In this document: piece by piece, positions 17,490-26,108 of the stretch
How the letters are laid out: each line of letters opens with the position of its first letter
Numbering within the stretch: position 1 is the stretch's first letter
DNA from: Massilia rubra
Lineage (GTDB): Bacteria; Pseudomonadota; Gammaproteobacteria; Burkholderiales; Burkholderiaceae_D
NCBI RefSeq assembly: GCF_011682065.1
Contig: NZ_VUYU01000011.1
Coordinates: 62,001 to 126,000 of the forward strand
Direction of reading: 5' to 3'
Length of the DNA: 64,000 bases
Notes under the pieces: model-generated
Seen by the model: only the letters and a program-made list of their open reading frames with translations
Told to the model about the DNA's origin: nothing
The model's database searches: none
Program-made: the position numbers and the translations under genes

Positions 17490-18250
17490 TCCTTCACCGG
17501 CACGGTGTAGTTGAGGGCAAGCCGGCCACCGTCGACATACATGGTCTGGCCGGTCATATAGGAAGCGTCGTCGCTGGCCAGGAACACCACCACGGAGGCG
17601 ATTTCGTCCGGCTCGCCGCAGCGTCCCATCGGCGTGCGCGACAGGATCGTGTTGCGCGCTTCCGGGCTGCCCAGCACGGCTTTCTTGGCCAGTTCGGTCA
17701 GGATGGTGCCGGGGCCGATGCCGTTGACGCGGATGCCGTAGCCGGCCAGGTTCAGCGCCATCACCTTGGTCAGCTGGTTGATGCCGCCCTTGGAGACCAC
17801 GTACGGCACCTGGTTGGCGATCGCCACTTCCGAATTGACGCTCGACATGTTGATGATGCAGCCGTGTTGCTGGCTCACCATGTGGCGCGCCGCCGCCTGG
17901 CCGCACAGGAACATCGACTTGAGGTTGATCCGCATGACGCGGTCGAAATCGTCTTCCGTCAGGTCGAGGAAATCGGCGGCGTGCGTTACGCCGGCGTTGT
18001 TGACCAGCACATCGATACGTCCGAAGGCGGCCACGGTGGCGGCGATCATGGCGTCAACATCGGCCTTCTGGCTGACGTCGGCGGCGAAGAAGCGGGCGTT
18101 CTCGCCGAGCGCTTCGGCCGCGGCGGCGCCGTCGGCTTTGATATCGACCAGCATCACGCGCGCGCCTTCCTTCACCAGGCGCTGGGCGCAGGCCAGGCCA
18201 ATGCCTTGGGTGGCGCCGGTGACGATCGCTACTTTTTGCTCAAGTCTCAT
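17486..18250 (-). CDS. Short-chain dehydrogenase/reductase (SDR)
   Basis: 254 residues, classical SDR. The cofactor motif TGATQGIG is present, followed by VDIKADG, DVLVNNAGVTH, the catalytic Ser in MSSVNSEVA and YVVSK (YxxxK). It ends in ASYMTGQTMYVDGG. An Asp at the end of beta-2 (LVDI) favours NAD over NADP. Substrate unknown; 3-oxoacyl-ACP reductase-like or sugar/alcohol dehydrogenases are equally possible. It overlaps ohrR, so the two are translationally coupled, perhaps linking peroxide response to removal of lipid-derived alcohols or ketones (inference). Confidence 0.85.
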   Translation of the reverse strand: MRLEQKVAIVTGATQGIGLACAQRLVKEGARVMLVDIKADGAAAAEALGENARFFAADVSQKADVDAMIAATVAAFGRIDVLVNNAGVTHAADFLDLTEDDFDRVMRINLKSMFLCGQAAARHMVSQQHGCIINMSSVNSEVAIANQVPYVVSKGGINQLTKVMALNLAGYGIRVNGIGPGTILTELAKKAVLGSPEARNTILSRTPMGRCGEPDEIASVVVFLASDDASYMTGQTMYVDGGRLALNYTVPVKE

Positions 18251-18327
18251 GTAGTGCTTTCAATGTGATACGGACATAGCGAATTTTAACCACACAGCGC
18301 GCCCGGCGTTGAGTTTTTTGCGCTGCG

Positions 18328-18855
18328 TCATAACATGATGGGGCGATCCGGCAACTCATTGGCGCGCGCGCCCTCGGCTGGAAAGTGTTCGGCCAGCAAA
18401 GCGTTGACTTGTTCCAATGCAGCCAGGGTGGCGGCGTGGAATTGACCCTGCGCAAAACCCTGCGTCATCAAGGCGCACAAGCGTTTCCAGACGATATTGT
18501 CGATCTTGCGTCCGACGTTGCGGTCGGTCACGATTTCGATTTGATGCTCGGCCAGGTTCACGTAGATCAGCACGCCGCAATTGTCTTCCGTATCCCAGAT
18601 GCCATATTCCGCAAACAAGGCAATCGCGCGTTCGCGAATCCCCATGCCGGCCCACAAGGCGTCGAACGGCATGCCGTGCTCGACGATCAGGCGCAGCTCG
18701 CTGCGGTGGGTTTGCTCGCCGGCCGTGATGGCCTTGCCGATCGCGTCCAGCGTTTCCGGCGGAAACGCACGCCGGCCTTTGGCGGCCGTGCTGCGCCAGT
18801 GGTGCCAGATCCGCGCAAGGCGCGAACCGCTTGTTGATGTGGCGGACTGACTCAT
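18328..18855 (-). CDS. TPM-domain protein
   Basis: 175 residues from ATG 18855, whose A is shared with the upstream stop (TAATG). A single TPM/phosphatase-like domain: FPPETLDAIGKAITAGEQTHRSELRLIVE, ERAIALFAEYGIWDTEDNCGVLIYVNLAEHQIEIVTDRNVGRKI. Positively charged N-terminus and no convincing membrane segment. It is the third gene of a lemA-TPM-TPM operon often seen in proteobacteria. The domain is proposed to act as an acid phosphatase-like or protein-quality module; the role is not established. Confidence 0.85.
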   Translation of the reverse strand: MSQSATSTSGSRLARIWHHWRSTAAKGRRAFPPETLDAIGKAITAGEQTHRSELRLIVEHGMPFDALWAGMGIRERAIALFAEYGIWDTEDNCGVLIYVNLAEHQIEIVTDRNVGRKIDNIVWKRLCALMTQGFAQGQFHAATLAALEQVNALLAEHFPAEGARANELPDRPIML

Positions 18856-19655
18856 TACCAATCTCCCGAGGCGCCGCCGCCGTCAAAACTGCCGCCGCCG
18901 CCGGAAAACCCGCCGCCGGAAAAACTGCCGCCACCACCGCCGCCGCCACGGCCAAGGCCGCCAAGGGCGCTGCCGATGATGAAGCCGGTCGCGCCGCTGC
19001 TCCAGCCGCCGCTGCCGAGACGCGAGCGGCGTGGCCGGAACATCGATGCCAGCGCGAAGGCGCCGAACAGGATCAGCGGCACCAGCATGCCGCCACCGCC
19101 CGACTCCTGCGCCTGGCGCTGTTGTTGCGGCGGGGCGGGGAACTGTTCCGCGTTGAGCAGCGTGGCAATCGCGCCCACGCCGGCCACCAGGCCGTCATAA
19201 AACTGCTTCTGCTGGAAATGCGGTGCGATCACATCCTGCAAGATGCGCTTCGATTGCGCATCGGTCAGCACGCCTTGCACGCCGCGCCCGGCTTCGATGC
19301 GCAAGCGCCGCAGGGCGGCCGGATTGTCCGGCGCCACCACCAGCAGCACCCCGTCGTCGACGCCCTTGCGGCCGAGCTTCCAGGCATCGGTCACGCGGAT
19401 GCTGTACTGCTCGATCTGTTCCGGCGCCGTGCTCTTGACCAGCAACACCGCGATCTGGCTGCCGGTCTTGCTTTCGTAATCGGTCAGCACGGCTTCCAGC
19501 TTGGCGCGCTGTTCTTCGCTCAGCATGCCGGCCTGGTCGGTGACATGGGAGCTCAAGGTCGGCACCGGCGCCAATTGCGCGTGCGCGGCCGTGCCGAAGC
19601 CGAGGCCGAGGGCCAGGGCCAGGGCCAGCATCCGGAGATAACGCAGCAGCTTCAT
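18855..19655 (-). CDS. TPM-domain (YgcG-like) membrane protein with Gly-rich tail
   Basis: 266 residues; ATG 19655 lies four bases after the lemA stop. Signal peptide (LRMLALALALGLGFGTAAHA), then a periplasmic TPM domain (HVTDQAGMLSEEQRAKLEAVLTDYESKTGSQIAVLLV, GVDDGVLLVVAPDN, RIEAGRGVQGVLTD), a membrane helix (MLVPLILFGAFALASMF) and a glycine-rich tail ending in SGGGGSFDGGGASGDW. This is the usual YgcG layout. Its pairing with LemA is strongly conserved. Function probably concerns envelope stress or photosystem-II-like repair chemistry by analogy with the plant homologue; unproven in bacteria. Confidence 0.88.
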   Translation of the reverse strand: MKLLRYLRMLALALALGLGFGTAAHAQLAPVPTLSSHVTDQAGMLSEEQRAKLEAVLTDYESKTGSQIAVLLVKSTAPEQIEQYSIRVTDAWKLGRKGVDDGVLLVVAPDNPAALRRLRIEAGRGVQGVLTDAQSKRILQDVIAPHFQQKQFYDGLVAGVGAIATLLNAEQFPAPPQQQRQAQESGGGGMLVPLILFGAFALASMFRPRRSRLGSGGWSSGATGFIIGSALGGLGRGGGGGGGSFSGGGFSGGGGSFDGGGASGDW

Positions 19656-19659
19656 CGGC

Positions 19660-20271
19660 TTACTTGCCAAAGTTCACAGCCGGGGCGGTCGAAATCGCTT
19701 TTTCGTTTTCGACGGTGAACGACGGCTTGGTGTCATAGCCGAACATTTTCGCCGTCAGGTTGGTCGGGAACTTACGCACCTGGACGTTGTAATCCTGCAC
19801 CGTGACGATGTAACGCTGGCGCGCGACCGTGATGCGGTTCTCGGTGCCTTCGAGTTGCGATTGCAGGTCGCGGAAGCTGGCGTCGGCCTTCAGGTCGGGA
19901 TATTTTTCGGCCACCACCATCAGGCGCGACAAGGCGCCGGTCAGCTGGCCCTGCGCCTCCTGGAATTTCTTGAACGCTTCCGGATTGTTCAGCACCTCGG
20001 GCGTGACCTGGATGCTGGTGGCGGCGGCGCGCGCGCGCGTGACCGACTCCAGCGTTTCTTTTTCGTGGGTGGCGTAACCCTTGACCGTATTGACCAGGTT
20101 CGGAATCAGGTCGGCGCGGCGCTGGTACTGGTTGACGACTTCGCCCCAGGCGGCCTTGGTGGCTTCATCCTTGGTCTGGAACTCGTTGTAGCCGCAGCCG
20201 GACAGCAGGGTTCCTGTCAGTGCCAGGGTCAGCAGCACCCGTGCGCAGCGTGCGAATGCAGTGTTTGTCAT
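19660..20271 (-). CDS. lemA: LemA-family lipoprotein
   Basis: 203 residues; ATG 20271 with GGAC/GGAA upstream. The signal peptide ends in LLSGCGYNEFQ, a lipobox with Cys at ~26. The LemA core is clear: AWGEVVNQYQRRADLIPNLVNTVKGYATHEKETLESVTRARA, LSRLMVVAEKYPDLKADASFRDLQSQLEGTENRI and ITVARQRYIVTVQDYNVQVRKFPTNL. It is the first gene of a three-gene operon with two TPM-domain genes. LemA proteins are helical membrane-associated proteins of unknown biochemical role. Confidence 0.92.
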   Translation of the reverse strand: MTNTAFARCARVLLTLALTGTLLSGCGYNEFQTKDEATKAAWGEVVNQYQRRADLIPNLVNTVKGYATHEKETLESVTRARAAATSIQVTPEVLNNPEAFKKFQEAQGQLTGALSRLMVVAEKYPDLKADASFRDLQSQLEGTENRITVARQRYIVTVQDYNVQVRKFPTNLTAKMFGYDTKPSFTVENEKAISTAPAVNFGK

Positions 20272-20420
20272 GGTATTTCCGTCCGTAGCAAGTTGTCGAA
20301 TGGTCAAAAATATACCCTAAATGCCAACAAGATGACTTTTCAAACGTGCGTGCCGGCGAGCGGGGAGGGGCGGGGGACGCGCTACAATGGCGGGTTTGTA
20401 ATTGACTACGAGGCTGTCCT

Positions 20421-21239
20421 GTGAACTTTATCAACAAGCTGTCCGCCGCCTGGACCACCAACAACTCCCTGCTGTGCGTCGGTCTCGACCCCGACCTGGC
20501 CCGTTTCCCGGCCCAACTGGCCAAGGAGCCTGACGCGATTTTCCTGTTTTGCAAGGAGATCATCGACGCCACGGCGGACCTGGCCTGTTCGTTCAAGCCG
20601 CAGATCGCTTACTTTGCAGCGCTGGGCGCGGAGGGGCAGCTGGAGCGCATTTGCGCGTATGCGCGCCAGCATTATCCGCATATTCCCCTCATTCTCGACG
20701 CCAAGCGCGGCGACATCGGCGCCACCGCGCGCCAGTACGCGCGCGAAGCGTTCGACCGCTACGGGGCCGATGCGGTCACGGTCAACCCGTACATGGGTTT
20801 CGATTCGGTCGAGCCGTACATGGAGTGGACCGATCGCGGCGCCATTGTGCTGTGCCGCACGTCCAATCCGGGCGGATCGGATTTGCAGTTCCTGATGGCC
20901 GATGGCAAGCCGCTGTACCAGCATGTGGCGCGCATGGTGGCGGAGAAGTGGAACAAGAATGGGCAGTGCGCGCTGGTGGTGGGGGCGACTTTTCCGGACG
21001 AGTTGGCGCAGGTGCGGGCGATCGTGGGCGAGATGCCGCTGCTGGTGCCGGGTGTGGGTGCGCAGGGTGGCGATGTGGAAGCGACCGTCAAGTCGGGCCG
21101 CACGGCCGGCGGCGCCGGCATGATGATTAACTCCTCGCGCGCGATTTTGTACGCGACGGCGCAGGGGAGCGAGGATTTCGCGGCGGCCGCGCGCCGGGTG
21201 GCGCTGGAAACAAGGGACGCGATTAATTTGTATCGCTAA
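20421..21239 (+). CDS. pyrF: Orotidine 5'-phosphate decarboxylase (type 2)
   Basis: 272 residues from a GTG start. Sequence [28 protein letters not shown] and the catalytic [10 protein letters not shown] (Lys95, Asp98), then [13 protein letters not shown] and [13 protein letters not shown], identify the type 2 OMP decarboxylase subfamily, longer than the E. coli enzyme. It makes UMP from OMP, the last step of de novo pyrimidine synthesis, in the cytoplasm. It is monocistronic, divergent from lemA across 149 bp, and followed by a paired hairpin repeat. Confidence 0.95.
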   Translation: MNFINKLSAAWTTNNSLLCVGLDPDLARFPAQLAKEPDAIFLFCKEIIDATADLACSFKPQIAYFAALGAEGQLERICAYARQHYPHIPLILDAKRGDIGATARQYAREAFDRYGADAVTVNPYMGFDSVEPYMEWTDRGAIVLCRTSNPGGSDLQFLMADGKPLYQHVARMVAEKWNKNGQCALVVGATFPDELAQVRAIVGEMPLLVPGVGAQGGDVEATVKSGRTAGGAGMMINSSRAILYATAQGSEDFAAAARRVALETRDAINLYR

Positions 21240-21264
21240 CTTGTCGTTCCCGCTAGCTCCCAAA

Positions 21265-21350
21265 CCGTCATTCCCGCCGAGGGCCGCCTTGGCGCGGGAA
21301 TGACGGTAATAGACGGTGCCTTGGATTCCCGCCTTCGCGGGAATGACGGT
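21265..21350. repeat. Paired CCGTCATTCCCGC hairpins, copy 1
   Basis: Two adjacent hairpins, each with arms of the form CCGTCATTCCCGC / GCGGGAATGACGG (21266-21307, with a longer, diverged loop; and 21314-21350). It lies between pyrF and sbcB, which converge, and could also stop transcription. Same family as 22905, 37098 and 39988. Confidence 0.85.
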
Positions 21351-21376
21351 AACAGTCAGAACGGGAACGACAGAGA

Positions 21377-22825
21377 CTAATACCTGCTCGGCGCAATCGC
21401 CTCCGCATAATCGTACAAGGTCCCCAAAATCTCTTCGGCACGCTCGTCCGCGTCTTCCGACAAGGTATCGATCTCGGCAAACAGCTGCTCGATCGTGCGC
21501 GCCCCGCCTTGCCCGTCGAACAGCTTGGCCGCGCGGTGTTCTTCCCACTGCTGCGCTTCCGCCTCACTGAGCAAGTCCGGGAAATTGCGCGCGCGATACC
21601 TGAACACCAGTTCCACCAGCCGCTGATCTTCAAACGATGGCTTGGCCTTGGCCAGCTTCTCGGGGGTCTCGGCCCGTAAGGACTCCAGCTTGCGCCGGTC
21701 GCCGTTGCCGATAAACCCGCCATACAAATCCTCGTCCACATCCACGGCCTCTTGCGCGCCCGGCCGCTGGTACACCTGCGCCCACAAGGCCCCCATATCC
21801 GGTCCCGCCGCCGCCACGGCCGCGAACGCGCGCGCCTGCTCGATATCGATGCCCCACTTCTGCGCCATGTCTGTCGTGAGTGTCTTGAGATTGCCTACCA
21901 GCATAGGCGACTTGTTCAAATGGATGCTCTTGATCGGCAAGCGCGTCACGCCTTCCGGCAGATCGGCCGAACGCGTGAACATGCGCAGGCGGATCGTATC
22001 CGCATCGAGCCCGAACAGCTCGGCCGGGTCATGGCTGCAATCCCACACCAGCACTTCATTCTTGTTGGTCGGATGCGTCGCCAGCGGCCATACCAGGCCA
22101 ATGCAGCCGCGCTCGGTCGGGAACATGCCCGACACGTGCAGGAACGGCTGGCGCTGGGCCGCCGCCAGGTGCATGCCCATTTCCGAGGCGACCTTGTCTT
22201 TCTTGTGCAAGGCCAGGCAAAAATCGAACAGCTTGGGCTGCTTGTCGCGGATCAGGCGCGCCAGGGCGATGGTGGCGCGCACGTCCGACAGCGCATCGTG
22301 CGCCGACTCGTGCAACAAGCCATTGGCCTTGGCCAGGTGCTCCAGCTTGAAACTTGGCTTGCCATCCTCGCGCACCGGCCATTCGATGCCTTCCGGGCGC
22401 AGCGCGTAGGTCATGCGCACCACGTCGAGCAAGTCCCAGCGCCCGCAATTGTGCTGCCACTCGCGCGCGTACGGGTCGATCAGGTTGCGCCAGAACAAAA
22501 AGCGCGTGATCTCGTCATCGAAACGGATGGTGTTGTAGCCGACCCCGATGGTGCCGGCCTGGCTGAAAGCCGCTTCGATGGTGGCCGCGAACTGGTGCTC
22601 GGGCACGCCCAGCTCCAGGCATTGCTGCGGCGTGATGCCGGTGATCAGGCACGATTGCGGATCGGGCAGGAAATCCGGCGCCGGCTGGCAGTACAGCATG
22701 ATCGGCTCGCCGATTTCGTTCAGGGCGGCATCGGTGCGGATCGCGGCGAACTGCGCCGGACGATCACGGCGCGGCTGGGCGCCGAAGGTTTCGTAGTCGT
22801 GCCAGAGAAAGGTATGGGTGGTCAT
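21377..22825 (-). CDS. sbcB: Exodeoxyribonuclease I
   Basis: 482 residues from ATG 22825. DnaQ-like exonuclease domain: FLWHDYETFGAQPRRDRPAQFAAIRTD (DYET gives the first Asp and Glu), GYNTIRFDDEITRFLFWRNLIDPYAREW and SAHDALSDVRATIALARLI (final His and Asp). The middle SH3-like and C-terminal helical regions (ENINLN equivalents HLNKSPMLVG, LVELVFRYRARNFPDLLS) match ExoI. The enzyme degrades single-stranded DNA 3' to 5' and works in recombination and mismatch repair. It converges with pyrF across a hairpin repeat. Confidence 0.93.
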   Translation of the reverse strand: MTTHTFLWHDYETFGAQPRRDRPAQFAAIRTDAALNEIGEPIMLYCQPAPDFLPDPQSCLITGITPQQCLELGVPEHQFAATIEAAFSQAGTIGVGYNTIRFDDEITRFLFWRNLIDPYAREWQHNCGRWDLLDVVRMTYALRPEGIEWPVREDGKPSFKLEHLAKANGLLHESAHDALSDVRATIALARLIRDKQPKLFDFCLALHKKDKVASEMGMHLAAAQRQPFLHVSGMFPTERGCIGLVWPLATHPTNKNEVLVWDCSHDPAELFGLDADTIRLRMFTRSADLPEGVTRLPIKSIHLNKSPMLVGNLKTLTTDMAQKWGIDIEQARAFAAVAAAGPDMGALWAQVYQRPGAQEAVDVDEDLYGGFIGNGDRRKLESLRAETPEKLAKAKPSFEDQRLVELVFRYRARNFPDLLSEAEAQQWEEHRAAKLFDGQGGARTIEQLFAEIDTLSEDADERAEEILGTLYDYAEAIAPSRY

Positions 22826-22904
22826 GGAACTTTGATCAATAAGTTGCAGCCAGGAGGACGTGCGCCCCTGGGGCGGACCCTGCAACTATCCATTAGCCTC
22901 AGTT

Positions 22905-22987
22905 CCGTCATTCCCGCGAAGGCGGGAATCCAAGGCATGTACGCTGAGCGGCGGTGCCTTGGATTCCCGCCTTCGCGGGAATGACGG
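22905..22987. repeat. Paired CCGTCATTCCCGC hairpin, copy 2
   Basis: CCGTCATTCCCGCGAAGGCGGGAATCCA... and its reverse complement (ending GCGGGAATGACGG) face each other around a ~25 bp centre. It sits between the sbcB start and the GGDEF gene end. Confidence 0.88.
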
Positions 22988-23058
22988 CAGGGCGCAGACG
23001 TCAGTGGCAGGGGCGGACCCATATGGTACACAGATTGGCGCCGCCCTGGGGCGTGCTT

Positions 23059-24027
23059 TCAGCGTGCGACCCGGTTGCGTCCACCATCCTTGGCGCGGTA
23101 CAAGGCGGCGTCGGCCGCTGCGATCAGCGCGCTGTCATCCATGCCCGCTTCCAGCATGGCCACCCCGAACGAGGCCGTGATGTGCGGCAGCGGAACCCGC
23201 ATATCGCGGAAAATCGCCGCTTCGCGCATGCGCGCGCACAGCCGGTCGGCCACCATCATGGCCAGCGGTTCGGCCGTTTCGGGCAGGATGACCATCAATT
23301 CCTCGCCGCCGTAGCGCAGTGCAAAATCGGATGGGCGCAGCGCCATCGAAATCACATCGGCCGCCGCGCGCAGGGCGTCGTCGCCGGCCAGGTGGCCGTG
23401 GGTATCGTTGAACAACTTAAAGTGATCGAGGTCGAGCATCACCAGCGCCAGCGGCGTGCCGGCGCGGTGCGCGGTGGCGATCAGCTTGGGCAGCATGTCG
23501 TTCATCCAGGCGCGGTTGTAGAGCCCGGTCAAGCCATCGTTCATCGACAACTGGCGGTAGAATTCGCCCAGCTTCTGGCGCCGCCGCAGCAGCGCGTTGG
23601 CGGCCCGGATGCGGAACGACAGCAGCCGCAACAGGTTGCGCGCCAGGCCGTTCGACTGGTCGATCAGCTTCCACACCAGTTCGCCCTCGATGACGAGCAG
23701 TTCCGATTCTTCCAGCGCGCTGATCGAGGCCAGGTTGGCCGCTTCGTCCAGCACCGATTGCTCGCCCACGCTCTCGCCCGGCAAAATCTTGCTGACGGTG
23801 CCGTCGGCCATGCCGTTGCGGGTGTCGGCTTCGACCGCCAGGGCGCCGCGCAGCACGATGTACAGGCGCGCGCGGTTGCTGTCTTCGACCTTGGCGCCGG
23901 TGTCGAGCCGTACGACGGCGCACCCGGCCAGCGCTTGCGCGATCTGCTGGTCGTCGATGTCGCGGAACAAATGCAAGTCGCGGATGGTGTAGCTCGATGC
24001 TGCGAAGGTGCCGATCTGTTCCAACAT
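23059..24027 (-). CDS. Diguanylate cyclase with N-terminal cyclic-nucleotide-binding-like domain
   Basis: 322 residues; ATG 24027 behind GGAGAG. Residues ~15-130 form a CRP-like cNMP-binding fold (LHLFRDIDDQQIAQALAGC, ARLYIVLRGALAVEAD, LPGESVGEQSVLDEAANLASISALEESELLVI). A helix follows, then a GGDEF domain (~165-322): DGLTGLYNRAWM, LDLDHFKLFNDTHGHLAGDDALR, RYGGEELMVILPET. The active-site variant GGEEL is catalytic in many enzymes, and an RPSD (RxxD) I-site lies five residues before it. Predicted to make c-di-GMP under control of a small ligand or partner, with product inhibition. Confidence 0.9.
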   Translation of the reverse strand: MLEQIGTFAASSYTIRDLHLFRDIDDQQIAQALAGCAVVRLDTGAKVEDSNRARLYIVLRGALAVEADTRNGMADGTVSKILPGESVGEQSVLDEAANLASISALEESELLVIEGELVWKLIDQSNGLARNLLRLLSFRIRAANALLRRRQKLGEFYRQLSMNDGLTGLYNRAWMNDMLPKLIATAHRAGTPLALVMLDLDHFKLFNDTHGHLAGDDALRAAADVISMALRPSDFALRYGGEELMVILPETAEPLAMMVADRLCARMREAAIFRDMRVPLPHITASFGVAMLEAGMDDSALIAAADAALYRAKDGGRNRVAR

Positions 24028-24120
24028 AGTCTCTCCGGTCAAATGTGCGCCGCTATAACCATTGGCGTTTGCATCATATCAGTGTTCCAATAGCGTCATT
24101 CGAATTGAACCGTTCATTCC

Positions 24121-24927
24121 ATGTACTTCACCGACGCCCTTGGCACCCCATTTCAGCCCGACCCGGCGGCACGGATCGTGTCGCTGGTGCCCTCGATTAC
24201 CGAATTGCTGTGCGACCTCGGCCTGGCCGGGCAAGTGGTCGGGCGCACCGGCTTTTGCATCCATCCGGCCGCGCAGGTGGCCTCGATTGCCAAGATCGGC
24301 GGCACCAAGGATGTGAACCTGGAAAAAATCCGCAAGCTCGCGCCCACCCATCTGGTGGTCAACATCGACGAAAACGAAAAGCCGACCGTCGACGCGCTGG
24401 CCGCATTCGTGCCGCATATCGTCGTCACCCATCCGGTGGCGCCGCGCGACAACCTTGCACTGGCGCGCCTGATGGGCGGGATTTTTTGCGCCGGCGAGAA
24501 GGCCGAAGCGTGGTGCGCGGACTTCGAAGCGGAGTACGCGGCGCTGCAAGCCTTGCCCAGGGGACGCCCGGCGACCGTGCTGTACTGCATCTGGCAGGAT
24601 CCATGGATGAGCATTTCGGCCGATACCTACATCGCCCGCATGATGGCCGAGATTGGCTGGAGCGTGCCGCAACTGGGCGACCCGGCGCGCGATGCCACCC
24701 GTTACCCGTGTTTTACCTGGTCCGAGGACTTGGTGGCGCGCATCGACGGGGTGCTGCTGTCGACCGAACCGTATCGCTTCACGGACGTGCACGCGGACGC
24801 GCTGGAAAAGCAGATCGGCAAGCCGGTCCATTTGATCGATGGGGAAATGATGTCGTGGTACGGCAGCCGTTCGCTGGCTGGTTTGCGCTACCTGCGCGCG
24901 ATGGCGGAGTCGGCGTCGATGTTCTGA
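24121..24927 (+). CDS. Cobalamin-binding (BtuF-like) helical-backbone metal receptor protein
   Basis: 268 residues. The class III periplasmic-binding fold is visible: RIVSLVPSITELLCDLGLAGQVVGRTGFCIHPA, VASIAKIGGTKDVNLEKIRKLAPTHLVVNIDENEK, then a C-terminal lobe (TVLYCIWQDPWMSISADTYIARMMAEIGW, VDGVLLSTEPYRFTDVH-like). This is the BtuF/TroA-like family. No signal peptide is visible at the N-terminus (MYFTDALGTPFQPD), so it is probably cytoplasmic, unlike transport BtuF. It may scavenge a corrinoid or similar ligand. No btuCD genes nearby. Confidence 0.78.
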   Translation: MYFTDALGTPFQPDPAARIVSLVPSITELLCDLGLAGQVVGRTGFCIHPAAQVASIAKIGGTKDVNLEKIRKLAPTHLVVNIDENEKPTVDALAAFVPHIVVTHPVAPRDNLALARLMGGIFCAGEKAEAWCADFEAEYAALQALPRGRPATVLYCIWQDPWMSISADTYIARMMAEIGWSVPQLGDPARDATRYPCFTWSEDLVARIDGVLLSTEPYRFTDVHADALEKQIGKPVHLIDGEMMSWYGSRSLAGLRYLRAMAESASMF

Positions 24928-25005
24928 GCGGGGCAGCGGATGTGCCATGCTGGTGCTGCCTCGCGCCGACGCAGGACAGCCTGCCGTGAAGCAGGCGCTG
25001 GCGGA

Positions 25006-25065
25006 GACCTCGAAAAACCTGCTGCGCGGCGCAATCTGCGCCGCTCGCTACGGTTTTTCGAGGTC
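25006..25065. repeat. 60 bp two-tier hairpin
   Basis: The outer arms GACCTCGAAAAACC (25006-25019) and GGTTTTTCGAGGTC (25052-25065) are exact complements. An inner stem GCGGCGCA/TGCGCCGC (25026-25033 with 25037-25044) closes a three-base loop. It lies in the gap between two convergent genes. No U-tract follows immediately, so it could be a REP-like unit or a bidirectional terminator. Confidence 0.75.
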
Positions 25066-25089
25066 CCCGGTTGACGCTTGACAGAAAAA

Positions 25090-25455
25090 TTACTCGTTCA
25101 CTTCGTCCGGCTCGGGCACCAGTTTCGGCGTGGCGTGCAGCTGCTTGTCGTGCAGGCGACCCAGGGCGCTTTCGATGGCGCGCTTGAGTTTGTCGGCGGC
25201 GCCGGTGATGGCCTGGTGCAGGTGTACCGAGTGGTCGCTGACGGCGATTGGCTGGTAGCCGGTTACGCGTGCTTCGAGCAGGCAGCGGTTGCCGCCGTCG
25301 GAGGATTTCTGGCTGTTATCGTCGCTGAGGTGGACTTCAACACGGGTAATGTGTTCGCTAAAACGGGAAACGGCGGCGGAGACCACGGATTGCACATGAT
25401 CGTCGAGGCCTTGATGACGTTCGATCGTTTTATCTGTATTGATGTTGATTTGCAT
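25090..25455 (-). CDS. HPF/RaiA-like ribosome-associated protein
   Basis: 121 residues; ATG 25455 behind GGGAG. MQININTDKTIERHQGLDDHVQSVVSAAVSRFSEHITRVEVHLSDDNS resembles the beta-alpha-beta fold of the hibernation-promoting factor/sigma-54 modulation family. Then RCLLEARVTGYQPIAVSDHSVHLHQAITGAADKLKRAIESALGRLHD, with an acidic tail. Short form without the dimerising C-terminal domain. Expected to bind ribosomes or modulate them in stationary phase or stress; the basic-residue pattern is weaker than in HPF, so the ribosome role is inferred. Confidence 0.8.
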   Translation of the reverse strand: MQININTDKTIERHQGLDDHVQSVVSAAVSRFSEHITRVEVHLSDDNSQKSSDGGNRCLLEARVTGYQPIAVSDHSVHLHQAITGAADKLKRAIESALGRLHDKQLHATPKLVPEPDEVNE

Positions 25456-25616
25456 AAGCTCACTCCCGGCTGTTCATAAAGGTACTGGCGCAACCCTTTT
25501 CTACCTGCATGTGCGGCTTGCGCGCATTGCTGCGCCTCGCCAGGGTTGGCACTTCGTTAAGCACACGACCTATATTACACCTTTCGTTGATATTGCTCAG
25601 TGCAAATGAAATCGGG

Positions 25617-26108
25617 TCATGCCGGCGGCCAGCGCAGGGCGTCCGCAAGGGCGTCGGCGCGCTCGATGCCGAAGCCCATGTTCAGGTATAAACGGCGCGC
25701 TTGCGGATTGCCGCGATGCACAGACAAGGTCAGCGGCAGGCGATGCCTGGCTGCCCATTGCTGGAGTGCGCGCAGCACGGCGCTGCCGATCCCGCGTCCG
25801 CGCGCATGCGGTAGCAGGGCGATATCGACCAGGCGCACGGCTAGCGGCCCATGGTCGACCACGATGCGCGCCACCGCTTCTTGGCCCTCGTGCAAGATCA
25901 GATACAGGGCATCGGGAAAGCGCTCGCGGTAATCGGCACCTTGCAGGCGCTGCTGCATCGATATCAGCGAAGCGGCCAGGGTCGGATCGGCCCCGCCGCT
26001 GCCCAACAAGTCCTGGCGCGTGGAGGCGTACAGGCGCGCCAGGAACGGCGCATCGCCCGGCGCCGGGGCACGCGCCCCGAACGCGTGCAGATGGGTGGCC
26101 AGCGTCAT
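25617..26108 (-). CDS. GNAT-family N-acetyltransferase
   Basis: 163 residues. ATG 26108 overlaps the MFS stop codon (ATGA), so translation is coupled. GNAT core: ARIVVDHGPLAVRLVDIALLPHARGRGIGSAVLRALQQWAARHRLPLTLSVHRGNPQARRLYLNMGFGIE, with the acetyl-CoA pyrophosphate loop RGRGIG and the catalytic-region motif NPQARRLYLNMGF. The substrate is not predictable. Its coupling to an exporter may mean it modifies the exported compound, which is inference only. Confidence 0.87.
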   Translation of the reverse strand: MTLATHLHAFGARAPAPGDAPFLARLYASTRQDLLGSGGADPTLAASLISMQQRLQGADYRERFPDALYLILHEGQEAVARIVVDHGPLAVRLVDIALLPHARGRGIGSAVLRALQQWAARHRLPLTLSVHRGNPQARRLYLNMGFGIERADALADALRWPPA

